Shown one piece after another: positions 26,887 to 33,797 of a stretch of 64,000 bases of DNA; the first letter of the stretch is position 1; each line of letters opens with the position of its first letter. The position numbers and the translations under genes were made by a program. The notes under the pieces were generated by a model that had not been told where the DNA came from, did no database searches, and saw nothing but the letters and a program-made list of their open reading frames with translations. This stretch comes from Catenulispora sp. GP43. GTDB taxonomy: Bacteria; Actinomycetota; Actinomycetes; Streptomycetales; Catenulisporaceae. The stretch covers positions 62,001-126,000 of the forward strand of contig NZ_JBGCCT010000016.1 of assembly GCF_041260665.1 (NCBI RefSeq), written 5' to 3'.

Positions 26887-28791
26887 GTGGGTAGCAGTGC
26901 CCAGACCCTGGAGTTCCAGGCCGAGACCCGCCAGTTGCTGCAGCTGGTCATCCACTCGATCTACTCGAACAAGGACATCTTCCTGCGTGAGCTGATCTCG
27001 AACGCCTCCGACGCGTTGGACAAGCTCCGCCTGGAGTCCCTGGTCGACTCCGACCTGGAGGTCGACGCCTCGGATCTGCACATCGATCTGGAGATCGACA
27101 AAGACGCGCGCACCCTGACCGTGGCCGACAACGGCATCGGCATGTCCCGGGAGGAGGTGGTGGAGCTGATCGGCACCATCGCCAAGTCCGGCACTGCGAG
27201 CCTGCTGGAGAAGATCAAGGCCGCCAAGGATGCCGAGGCGGCGCAGAGCCTGATCGGCCAGTTCGGTGTCGGTTTCTATTCGGCGTTCATGGTCGCCGAC
27301 AAGGTCACGCTGCGCACCCGCCGCGCCGGTACGGCCGAGGGTACGCTGTGGGAGTCGAACGGCGAGGGCACCTACGACATCTCCGCCGTTGACGACCTGC
27401 CCGTCGGCACCACGGTCACGCTGCATCTGAAGGACGCCGACAGCGAGGACGGCCTGGCGGACTACCTGGCCGAGTGGAAGATCCGCTCGATCGTGAAGCA
27501 GTATTCGGACTTCATTCGCTGGCCCATCCGGATGGCGGTGGAGCGCGGAGAGTCCGAGGGCGTGTCGGTCAGCGAGACGCAGACGTTGAACTCGATGAAG
27601 GCGCTGTGGTCCAGGGCCCGCAGCGAGGTCACCGAGGCCGAGTATCACGAGTTCTACCAGCAGATCAGCCATGACTGGGCTGACCCGGCGGAGATCATCC
27701 ACATGCGCTCGGAGGGTACGTTCGCCTATGACGCGCTGCTGTTCATTCCCTCGCAGGCGCCTTTCGATCTGTTCTCCCATCAGACCAAGCGGGGGGTGCA
27801 GCTGTACGTGAAGCGCGTCTTCATCATGGATGACTGTGAAGCGCTGATGCCGAACTACCTGCGCTTCGTTAAGGGTGTCGTGGACGCGCACGACCTGTCG
27901 TTGAACATCTCCCGCGAGATCCTGCAGCATGACCGCCACATCCGCGGCGTGCGCCGCCGCCTGGTGAAGAAGGTCCTGGGCACTGTCAAGGACATGCAGG
28001 CCGGCAACGCCGAGGGCTACGCCAGGCTGTGGGGCCAGTTCGGCAGGGTCTTGAAGGAGGGCCTGCTGGAGGACACCGACAACACTGAGGCGCTGCTGGA
28101 GCTGATCTCGGCGGAGTCCACCCACGACGAGCAGGGGACCACCACGCTGCGCGAGTACGTGGCGCGTATGAAGGACGGCCAGGACGCGGTCTACTACCTC
28201 ACCGGCGCCACCCGCGCGGCGGTGGAGAACTCCCCGCACATGGAGGCCTTCGCCGCCAAGGGCTACGAGGTCCTGATCCTCACCGACCCGGTCGACGAGG
28301 TCTGGGTCGACCAGGTCACCGAGTTCGACGGCCACCGCTTCCAGTCCATCGCCAAGGGCCAGGTCGACCTCGATACCGACGAGGGGAGCACGGAGGAGAA
28401 GACCAAGCGCGAGGCCGACTTCGCCACCCTGCTGCCCTGGCTGGCCGCGACCCTGGCCGAGCATGTCAAGGCGGCCCGCCTGTCCTCGCGCCTGACCACC
28501 TCGGCGGCCTGCGTGGTCGGCGACGCCAACGACGTCACCCCGATGCTGGAGAAGATGTACCGGGCGATGAACCAGCAGATCCAGCCGGTCAAGCGCATCC
28601 TGGAGATCAACCCCGACCACCCCCTGATCACCGGCCTGCGCGAAGCCCACGCCGCGAACTCCGACGACCCGGCGCTGGCCGATCTCGCCGAGATCATCCT
28701 GGGCACCGCGCTGCTCGCCGAAGGCGGTGACCTACCCGACCCGGCGCGGTTCGCGCGGCAGATCAGCGACCGGCTCGCGCGGAGTTTGTAG
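26887..28791 (+). CDS. htpG: Molecular chaperone HtpG (Hsp90)
   Basis: 634 residues, full length for bacterial Hsp90. GTG 26887 has AAGGAG 9 bases upstream and gives the standard start (TLEFQAETRQLLQLVIHSIY). The GHKL ATPase motifs are intact: ELISNASDALDKLR, DNGIGMSREEVVELIGTIAKSGT and QFGVGFYSAFMVADKV. The middle-domain Arg region (NISREILQHD) and the C-terminal dimerisation domain are present. It is an ATP-dependent cytosolic chaperone. It ends at a very strong hairpin. HtpG is not universal in actinobacteria, and no dnaK-type heat-shock operator is seen upstream. Confidence 0.97.
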   Translation: MGSSAQTLEFQAETRQLLQLVIHSIYSNKDIFLRELISNASDALDKLRLESLVDSDLEVDASDLHIDLEIDKDARTLTVADNGIGMSREEVVELIGTIAKSGTASLLEKIKAAKDAEAAQSLIGQFGVGFYSAFMVADKVTLRTRRAGTAEGTLWESNGEGTYDISAVDDLPVGTTVTLHLKDADSEDGLADYLAEWKIRSIVKQYSDFIRWPIRMAVERGESEGVSVSETQTLNSMKALWSRARSEVTEAEYHEFYQQISHDWADPAEIIHMRSEGTFAYDALLFIPSQAPFDLFSHQTKRGVQLYVKRVFIMDDCEALMPNYLRFVKGVVDAHDLSLNISREILQHDRHIRGVRRRLVKKVLGTVKDMQAGNAEGYARLWGQFGRVLKEGLLEDTDNTEALLELISAESTHDEQGTTTLREYVARMKDGQDAVYYLTGATRAAVENSPHMEAFAAKGYEVLILTDPVDEVWVDQVTEFDGHRFQSIAKGQVDLDTDEGSTEEKTKREADFATLLPWLAATLAEHVKAARLSSRLTTSAACVVGDANDVTPMLEKMYRAMNQQIQPVKRILEINPDHPLITGLREAHAANSDDPALADLAEIILGTALLAEGGDLPDPARFARQISDRLARSL

Positions 28792-28796
28792 GTGGC

Positions 28797-28831
28797 GGGG
28801 CGTGGCCGGCCGGCGCGGCCGGCCACGCCCC
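28797..28831 (+). terminator. htpG terminator hairpin
   Basis: A perfect 15-bp stem (GGGGCGTGGCCGGCC with its exact complement) around a 5-base loop starts 5 bp after the htpG stop. No T-run follows. It should terminate htpG transcription and separate it from the histidine phosphatase gene that begins 21 bp later. Confidence 0.8.
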
Positions 28832-28852
28832 ATGTCTGGATAGCATCGAAGA

Positions 28853-29377
28853 ATGCTGATCCTGGTCCGCCACGCGATGCCCGACCTCGATCCGCGGGTG
28901 CCACCGCACGAGTGGCCCTTGGGGAAGGACGGCCGGTCAGCGGCGGTCGTGCTGGCCGGCGTCCTCCCGGCCGGCGCCCGGCTGGTCGCCAGCACCGAGC
29001 CCAAGGCCTGGCAGACCCTGGAACCGGCCGGCCGTGTCGACCGTGATCCGCGATTCGCCGAGATCCGGCGCATCGAGCCCTGGGAAGGCGACTACCGCCG
29101 GCTCGGCCGCGAGTACGTCGAGGGCGTCGACCATCCCGACTGGGAACCGAGGGCCCAGGTGGCCGCGCGCTTCGGCACCGCCGTCACCGAGCACCTCGCC
29201 ATCGCCGGCGAGCGCCCGCTGGTCATCGCTTCGCACGGCATGGCGATGACCGTGTGGCTGACCGCCCGCATCGGCCTGCCGGATCCCGGCGGCTTCTGGG
29301 CCGGGCTCCGATTTCCCGACGCCTGCCACGTGGACCTCGTTGCCGGCAGCATCAATGCTCTGAGAGCCGCGCTGTGA
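28853..29377 (+). CDS. Histidine phosphatase (phosphoglycerate-mutase-like) family protein
   Basis: 174 residues, short for the superfamily. The catalytic motif is LILVRHAMPDL at the N-terminus (RHA instead of RHG), and the second catalytic His is in LVIASHGMAMTVW. An acid residue in WEGDYRRLGREYVEG is a candidate proton donor. Such proteins hydrolyse small phosphoesters; the substrate is unknown. The ATG is close behind the htpG terminator and has only a weak site (GAAGA). Confidence 0.88.
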   Translation: MLILVRHAMPDLDPRVPPHEWPLGKDGRSAAVVLAGVLPAGARLVASTEPKAWQTLEPAGRVDRDPRFAEIRRIEPWEGDYRRLGREYVEGVDHPDWEPRAQVAARFGTAVTEHLAIAGERPLVIASHGMAMTVWLTARIGLPDPGGFWAGLRFPDACHVDLVAGSINALRAAL

Positions 29378-29381
29378 TCGT

Positions 29382-29560
29382 TCAGTGAGCGCGTCGAACG
29401 ATCGTGAAACCGTCCCAGCCCTTGGCCCCGACGGTCTGCACCGCTGTCGCCTCCAGCCGGTCGTCACCGGCGATGTCGGCGAAGACCGCGCGGACTCCTT
29501 GCACCCGCTCGTCGCGGCTGCCGGGATCGGTGACGGCGCCGTTGCGCACCTCAATGAGGA
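29382..29560 (-). pseudogene. C-terminal remnant of an O-methyltransferase gene
   Basis: The minus frame ending at 29382 encodes RNGAVTDPGSRDERVQGVRA then TAVQTVGAKGWDGFTI, the C-terminal ending of class I catechol-type O-methyltransferases (normally VVRGGAVTDP... and ALQTVGSKGWDGF). The preceding residues (up to 29648) do not match the family and the SAM-binding part is absent. Only the last ~55 codons of a ~220-codon gene remain, between a phosphatase gene and an AI-2E permease gene. It is probably a deletion scar. Confidence 0.6.
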
Positions 29561-29693
29561 TCAGGGTATGCCACCCCCGTTTGACTCCCGCGAACCCGGC
29601 TATCAGGAGCCGGCCGCACCGGGACCCCTTCCGGGCGGACGACCGCATCTGTAGTCGTCAGAGGCGGATGCGGAGCGGGGAGGAGCCGGTCAG

Positions 29694-30815
29694 ATGTCAG
29701 AACCCTTCCACTCTCGCGAGGACGCGCCGCCCGCAGGCGGGTCTTGGGTGCGGATGGGATTCGGGTTCGGTATCGGGCTCCTCCTCGCTTATGGTCTCGC
29801 GCAGGCGCTGCTCGGTGCCGAGCAGGTCCTCGTCCTGGCGCTGCTCTCGCTGTTCCTGGCGGTCAGCCTGGAGCCGGCGGTCGCGGTGTTGGTGCGGGCC
29901 GGCGTGCGCCGCGGGTTCGCGGTCGCGGTCGTCGTGCTGGCCGTGGTCGGGGTGGTGGCGGGGTTCGTCGCGCTGGCCGTACCTCCGGTCACCACGGAGG
30001 TCAACGCGGTCATCAAGGCCGTGCCGGTGTGGATCAGGGAGCTGCACGACCACCACTCCACGCTCGGCCGGATCGAAGACCGCTATCACGTGCTGGAGAA
30101 GGTGAAACAGCACTTCTCCGGCGGGGACGCGACCTCGACCCTGTTCTCGGGCGTGCTCGGCATGGGGCGCAAGCTGGTGGGCGCGCTGGCCGGGCTGTTG
30201 GCCGTCAGCACCCTGACCATCTACCTGCTGACCGGGATGCCGCTGATCAAGCGGTTCGCGCTGCGGTTCGTGCGGGCGCCGCGCCGGCAGGCCGCCGGGG
30301 AGCTCACCGACCGGATCATGACGCAGGTCGGGCGGTACATGCTGGCCAACGTCGCGACCTCGGTGCTGGCCGGGCTCGCGACCCTGGTGTGGGCGTGGTG
30401 GTTCGGCATCCCCTACCCGGCGCTGCTGGGCGTGCTGGTCGCCATCATGGACCTGGTGCCGATCATCGGCTCGACGGTCGGCGGGATCGTGGTGAGCCTG
30501 GTGGCCCTGGCCGTGTCCATCCCGGTGGCGGTCGCGACCGCGGTGTTCTACACGGTGTTCCGGTTCGCCGAGGACCACCTGGTCAACCCGTTGACCATGA
30601 AGTACGTCGTGCGCATCCATCCGGCGGCCACGATGCTGGCGGTGCTGGCCGGCGGCACGCTGCTGGGGATCATCGGAGCGCTGGTCGCGGTCCCCGCGGC
30701 CACCGCGGTCGGGCTGATCCTGGAGGAGGTCGTCTTCCCGGCCCGGGACGCCGCCGACGCGCGGATCACCGTGGAGAGGAACGGGTCATGGCTGCGGCGC
30801 GTGACAGTACGGTAG
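29694..30815 (+). CDS. AI-2E family transporter (PerM-like permease)
   Basis: 373 residues from ATG 29694, with GGGAGGAG 8 bases upstream. Hydrophobic segments lie at about 20-35, 42-65, 75-98, 165-185, 220-240, 243-285 and 305-345, the arrangement of the AI-2E/PerM family, with the signature PYPALLGVLVAIMDLVPIIGS and the end GGTLLGIIGALVAVPAAT. Members export signals or ions; the substrate is unknown in this case. It converges with the STAS gene; a weak GC-rich inverted repeat in the 46-bp gap (GGCCG...CGGCC) may act as terminator. Confidence 0.9.
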   Translation: MSEPFHSREDAPPAGGSWVRMGFGFGIGLLLAYGLAQALLGAEQVLVLALLSLFLAVSLEPAVAVLVRAGVRRGFAVAVVVLAVVGVVAGFVALAVPPVTTEVNAVIKAVPVWIRELHDHHSTLGRIEDRYHVLEKVKQHFSGGDATSTLFSGVLGMGRKLVGALAGLLAVSTLTIYLLTGMPLIKRFALRFVRAPRRQAAGELTDRIMTQVGRYMLANVATSVLAGLATLVWAWWFGIPYPALLGVLVAIMDLVPIIGSTVGGIVVSLVALAVSIPVAVATAVFYTVFRFAEDHLVNPLTMKYVVRIHPAATMLAVLAGGTLLGIIGALVAVPAATAVGLILEEVVFPARDAADARITVERNGSWLRRVTVR

Positions 30816-30861
30816 TGACCGGGCCGGTGTACGGCCGGCCCCGGCGTCCCCGGCGTGGAGC

Positions 30862-31209
30862 TCAGGACGCCGAGCCGGTCTCGGTCCCGGCGTCGGCGAC
30901 CGGTCCGATCTCGGTGAACAGGGTCCTGATGCCGGCCAGGTCCAGGACACGCTGGACGGGTTCGGAAGGAGCGGCCAGAGCGATGTCACGGCCGTGGGTG
31001 GAGGCCCGCTGCATGGCATGGACCAGCACACGCAGTCCCATGGAGTCCAGGAAGGTGATGCGGGAGCAGTCGATGACCAGGTCGCAGTCGGCGTCCCAGG
31101 CCTGGTCGAGGTCGGTCTGGAAGACGCCGTGGGCCGCGAGGTCGACGTCGCCGGCGACGGTGAGGACCACCCGGTCGGCGCTGCGCGTCGCGGTGCAAGA
31201 GAACTCCAT
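30862..31209 (-). CDS. STAS-domain anti-sigma factor antagonist
   Basis: 115 residues from ATG 31209 (AAGGAG 8 bases upstream). STAS fold with the phosphorylatable Ser in FLDSMGLRVL (Ser56). Unphosphorylated antagonists bind a RsbW-type anti-sigma factor and free the sigma factor. It is divergent from the anti-sigma-like gene at 31380, which is followed by a SigB-type sigma gene, so the three form a partner-switching set across a shared promoter region that carries an 8-bp inverted repeat. Confidence 0.9.
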   Translation of the reverse strand: MEFSCTATRSADRVVLTVAGDVDLAAHGVFQTDLDQAWDADCDLVIDCSRITFLDSMGLRVLVHAMQRASTHGRDIALAAPSEPVQRVLDLAGIRTLFTEIGPVADAGTETGSAS

Positions 31210-31276
31210 GGCCGCGGCTCCTTGGTGTCGGTCCGTCCGGCGTCGTGTCGCCGTCGGTGGCGGGAACCAGCTTTTG

Positions 31277-31305
31277 GTATCAGTGATGCCTGTGTCAACT
31301 GATAC
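31277..31305. promoter_or_regulatory. Inverted repeat in the STAS / anti-sigma divergent promoter
   Basis: GTATCAGT-N13-ACTGATAC has perfect 8-bp arms in an AT-rich 170-bp divergent region. The centre-to-centre distance of the arms is 21 bp (two helical turns), the geometry of a dimer operator. It is 68 bp from the STAS start and 75 bp from the anti-sigma start, so it could serve both directions. Confidence 0.45.
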
Positions 31306-31379
31306 ATGAATTATGTCTCGTGTTTTAGCCTTCGTGAGTAAGGTTGCCTGGATGATCGAGTCAGCATCGGGGAGCACAG

Positions 31380-31931
31380 ATGGATCCTGAAGCACATTCC
31401 GAGCGGGCGTCGAGCGAGCCCGGGGCCGGTACCGCGGTCCATTCCGGTGCGTCGGAGCAGGCCGGTCCCGAGCCGGAGACGGTGGTGATCCAGGTGCCGG
31501 CGGACGCCGACTACCTGCCGATCATCCGGTCGGCCAGCGCGCACGTGGCGACCAAACTGGGCTGCACTCTGTCGGAGGTCGCGGATCTGCGCCTCGCGGT
31601 GGACGAGGCCTGCGGTCTGCTGCTGCGGCACACGGTCCGTGACGGCGACGCCGAGGGCGCCGGTGCAGATGGTGTCGGCGGCAGCGATGTCGGCGGTGCA
31701 GGCGGTGTCAGCGGTATCGGTGCCGGTGCCGGGGATCTGGTGTGCCGTTTCATCCTGGACGGTCCGGCGTTGCGTGCGGTGCTGAGCCGCCAGGCGCGCA
31801 ACGCGGCTCCGCCGCAGAGCGACGAGTTCGGGTGGACGATCCTGTCGGCGCTGGTGGACGACATCCTGTGGCGGGTCGACGGGCCCACGGTGCATGTGGA
31901 GATCCTGAAGCGCCGTGCGGCCGGGGGGTGA
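31380..31931 (+). CDS. Anti-sigma regulatory factor (degenerate HATPase, RsbW-like)
   Basis: 183 residues. Residues 35-75 match the RsbW/SpoIIAB start (VVIQVPADADYLPIIRSASAHV), and LRLAVDEACGLLLRH takes the place of the N-box, but the Mg-ATP-binding Asn is replaced by Leu. A Gly/Ala-rich loop of about 35 residues (84-118) follows where the lid region should be, and no DxGxG G1 box is seen. It probably binds sigma without a normal kinase cycle, or belongs to an actinobacterial branch with altered motifs. It overlaps the start region of the sigma gene. Cytosolic. Confidence 0.8.
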   Translation: MDPEAHSERASSEPGAGTAVHSGASEQAGPEPETVVIQVPADADYLPIIRSASAHVATKLGCTLSEVADLRLAVDEACGLLLRHTVRDGDAEGAGADGVGGSDVGGAGGVSGIGAGAGDLVCRFILDGPALRAVLSRQARNAAPPQSDEFGWTILSALVDDILWRVDGPTVHVEILKRRAAGG

Positions 31932-31935
31932 GTCG

Positions 31936-32727
31936 GTGGACTCCCCTGTCGTGTCGGAGGACTACGCCCGGGAACGGGCTGCTGCGCGGGCTGCGTTGGT
32001 GCGCCTGCGCAGGATGGCGCCGGACGATCCGGAATACGGGGGCCTGCGCGAGTGGGTCATCGGGGAGTACATGTCATATGCCCGGTACATAGCGGGCAGG
32101 TTCCGGCAGCGGGGCGAGTCGCAGTCGGATCTGGAGCAGGTGGCGTACCTGGGTCTGGTGAAGGCGGTCGACAATTTCGATCCTGATTTCGGCGCGGCGT
32201 TCCTGACGTACGCCACACCGATGATCGCCGGTGAGGTGCGCCGGCACTTCCGGGACACCACCTGGGACGTGCACGTGCCGCGGCGCGTCCAGGAGAACGC
32301 CTTGGCGGTGCGGACCGCCGAGCGCGAGCTCAACCAGGAGTTGGGGTACGCCCCGTCGGCGGCGCAGATCGCCGAGCGGCTGGAGCTGTCCGCCGACGAG
32401 GTGGCCGAGGCCTACGAGGCCAGCGCCGCCCATCGCACCGCCTCGCTGGACGTGCCGGTGGCGATGTCCGACGGCGACGGCGCGAGCCTGGGGGAGCTGC
32501 TCGGGGACGAGGATCCCGGCTTCGACCTGGTGGTGGACCGGGAGGCGTTGAAGCCGCTGCTGGCCGAGCTGTCCACCCGGGACAAGAAGATCCTGCTGAT
32601 GAGGTTCTTCCGGAACATGTCCCAGGCCCAGATCGGCGACGAACTGGGCGTGTCCCAGATGCAGGTCTCCCGGCTGCTGTCGCAGATCCTCAGCCGGCTG
32701 CGCGAGCAGGTCGAGGGCCGGCGCTGA
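31936..32727 (+). CDS. SigB/SigF/SigG-family RNA polymerase sigma factor
   Basis: 263 residues from GTG 31936, which has GGGGGG 7 bases upstream; GTG 31915 is an in-frame alternative overlapping the upstream gene. Region 2 reads LEQVAYLGLVKAVDNFDPDFGAAFLTYATPMIAGEVRRHFRD; region 3 is ELNQELGYAPSAAQIAERLELS; region 4 is LLMRFFRNMSQAQIGDELGVSQMQVSRLLSQIL. This is the stress/differentiation sigma group. The anti-sigma-like gene ends 4 bp before it, so it is likely held inactive by that protein until the STAS antagonist acts. Confidence 0.93.
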   Translation: MDSPVVSEDYARERAAARAALVRLRRMAPDDPEYGGLREWVIGEYMSYARYIAGRFRQRGESQSDLEQVAYLGLVKAVDNFDPDFGAAFLTYATPMIAGEVRRHFRDTTWDVHVPRRVQENALAVRTAERELNQELGYAPSAAQIAERLELSADEVAEAYEASAAHRTASLDVPVAMSDGDGASLGELLGDEDPGFDLVVDREALKPLLAELSTRDKKILLMRFFRNMSQAQIGDELGVSQMQVSRLLSQILSRLREQVEGRR

Positions 32728-32754
32728 GTGGCCGCGAGCCTAGAGTGAACGACC

Positions 32755-33267
32755 ATGCACATTGATCTGGACCCGCCGAACGGCATCACCGGCTTCCGTT
32801 TCGGCATGGCCGCCGACGAGGTCAAGGAAGCGGCCGCGAGGCTTGGTCGAGTCCGCATCATCGACGAGGGCCCGCCGCGGGCTTGGCGGTTCATGAAGAT
32901 CGACACGGTCCTGCCCCAGTTCGCGATCACCTTCCACATCGAGGACGGCCGGACTCTGACGTCCGTGGAGATATGGCGCCCCTTCGAAGGCCCGGAGGAG
33001 ATCTCCGTGACGTGGCGCGGCGTCGATGTGTTCCGGACGCCGGCGGCCGTGGTGATGGCCGCCGTCGAGGCGGCCGGCTACGCCATCGAAGACCGTGAGT
33101 ACGGCCATCCGCGGGTCGAGGACCTGACGCTGGGCTTCGCCCGCAACCCGCGCGACGACATCCCCCTGGACGGCGACGAGGATGACGACGCCGCGAGGCC
33201 GATGTACTTCTCCTCGGTCCTCGCCGCCCCGGCGGAGTACTACGGCCAGACCGCGTCCGAAGGGTAG
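32755..33267 (+). CDS. Hypothetical acidic protein
   Basis: 170 residues, acidic, with no signal peptide or TM. The N-terminus MHIDLDPPNGITGFRFGMAA followed by EVKEAAARLG resembles a group of small actinobacterial proteins that open with a strand-turn-strand and a GMxxxEV helix, whose function is not known. A second half with IEDGRTLTSVEIWRP and a DGDEDDD run follows. It lies 27 bp after the sigma gene on the same strand and could be co-transcribed. Confidence 0.7.
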   Translation: MHIDLDPPNGITGFRFGMAADEVKEAAARLGRVRIIDEGPPRAWRFMKIDTVLPQFAITFHIEDGRTLTSVEIWRPFEGPEEISVTWRGVDVFRTPAAVVMAAVEAAGYAIEDREYGHPRVEDLTLGFARNPRDDIPLDGDEDDDAARPMYFSSVLAAPAEYYGQTASEG

Positions 33268-33273
33268 TCGCGG

Positions 33274-33636
33274 CTACGGAGCTATCCCCGAGCAGGTGAG
33301 CGCGCCGGTCGTGGTGGTACTGGCCCCGGTGCTGTCGCTGACGGTGAGGCTGAGCGTCGACTCCAGATCGACCGTGCACAGGCCCGTCACGACCTGGCCG
33401 TTGGCTCCGTGCGTGATGACCGCGTTGTAGACCGGGGTCCAGGAGTAGGCGTAGGGCGCCGTCCCGCCGGACACCGTGGCGGCGCAGACGAAGTGGCCGC
33501 CACCGCTGCTGGAGCAGTGCGCGATGGCGCTCAGGCCGGCGGCGTGCGCCGGTGAGGCGAGGCCGAGGGCGGCGGCGGACAGGAGCGCGGCGAGCGGTAC
33601 GGCGGCACGCCGCGCTGACCGGTGTGCAGCGGACAT
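33274..33636 (-). CDS. Small secreted PKD-like protein
   Basis: 120 residues. Signal peptide 1-33 (RRAAVPLAALLSAAALGLAS, cleavage at AHA-AGL). The mature 87 residues hold four Cys and the motif VSGGTAPYAYSWTPVYNA, which recalls a PKD/Ig-like beta-sandwich, ending LSLTVSDSTGASTTTTGALTCSG. It is probably an extracellular beta domain of unknown role. It is convergent with the acidic hypothetical gene, 6 bp apart. A 13-bp tandem repeat and a palindrome lie just upstream. Confidence 0.75.
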   Translation of the reverse strand: MSAAHRSARRAAVPLAALLSAAALGLASPAHAAGLSAIAHCSSSGGGHFVCAATVSGGTAPYAYSWTPVYNAVITHGANGQVVTGLCTVDLESTLSLTVSDSTGASTTTTGALTCSGIAP

Positions 33637-33654
33637 GGTGGTGGCCTCCCGAGT

Positions 33655-33680
33655 CCGTGTTCCAGAGCCGTGTTCCAGAG
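33655..33680. repeat. Tandem 13-bp direct repeat
   Basis: CCGTGTTCCAGAG occurs twice head to tail (33655-33667, 33668-33680), 19 bp upstream of the start of the small secreted protein gene. The second copy runs into the palindrome at 33678-33702. Confidence 0.7.
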
Positions 33681-33702
33681 CTCTGAGTGAAACTCAGAGC
33701 TC
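33678..33702 (-). terminator. Perfect hairpin between two secreted-protein genes
   Basis: GAGCTCTGAGT-GAA-ACTCAGAGCTC has 11-bp perfect arms and a 3-base loop. It lies 96 bp downstream of the glycosidase-like gene (minus strand) and 42 bp upstream of the small secreted gene. It is either a terminator for the first or an operator for the second; the short tight loop favours the hairpin reading. Confidence 0.55.
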
Positions 33703-33797
33703 TTATTCACTGTCACTGAGATGGTGCCTCGGGGCCACTCCGGCCGCAAGCCCGTCTTCGCGCCGCCGTGCCCGCCCCTCAGGAATCCGTTCTTGCC

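Noticed and set aside
26686-28650. 654-residue minus-strand frame inside htpG
   Set aside because: Pure antisense of a highly conserved chaperone; no protein family visible.
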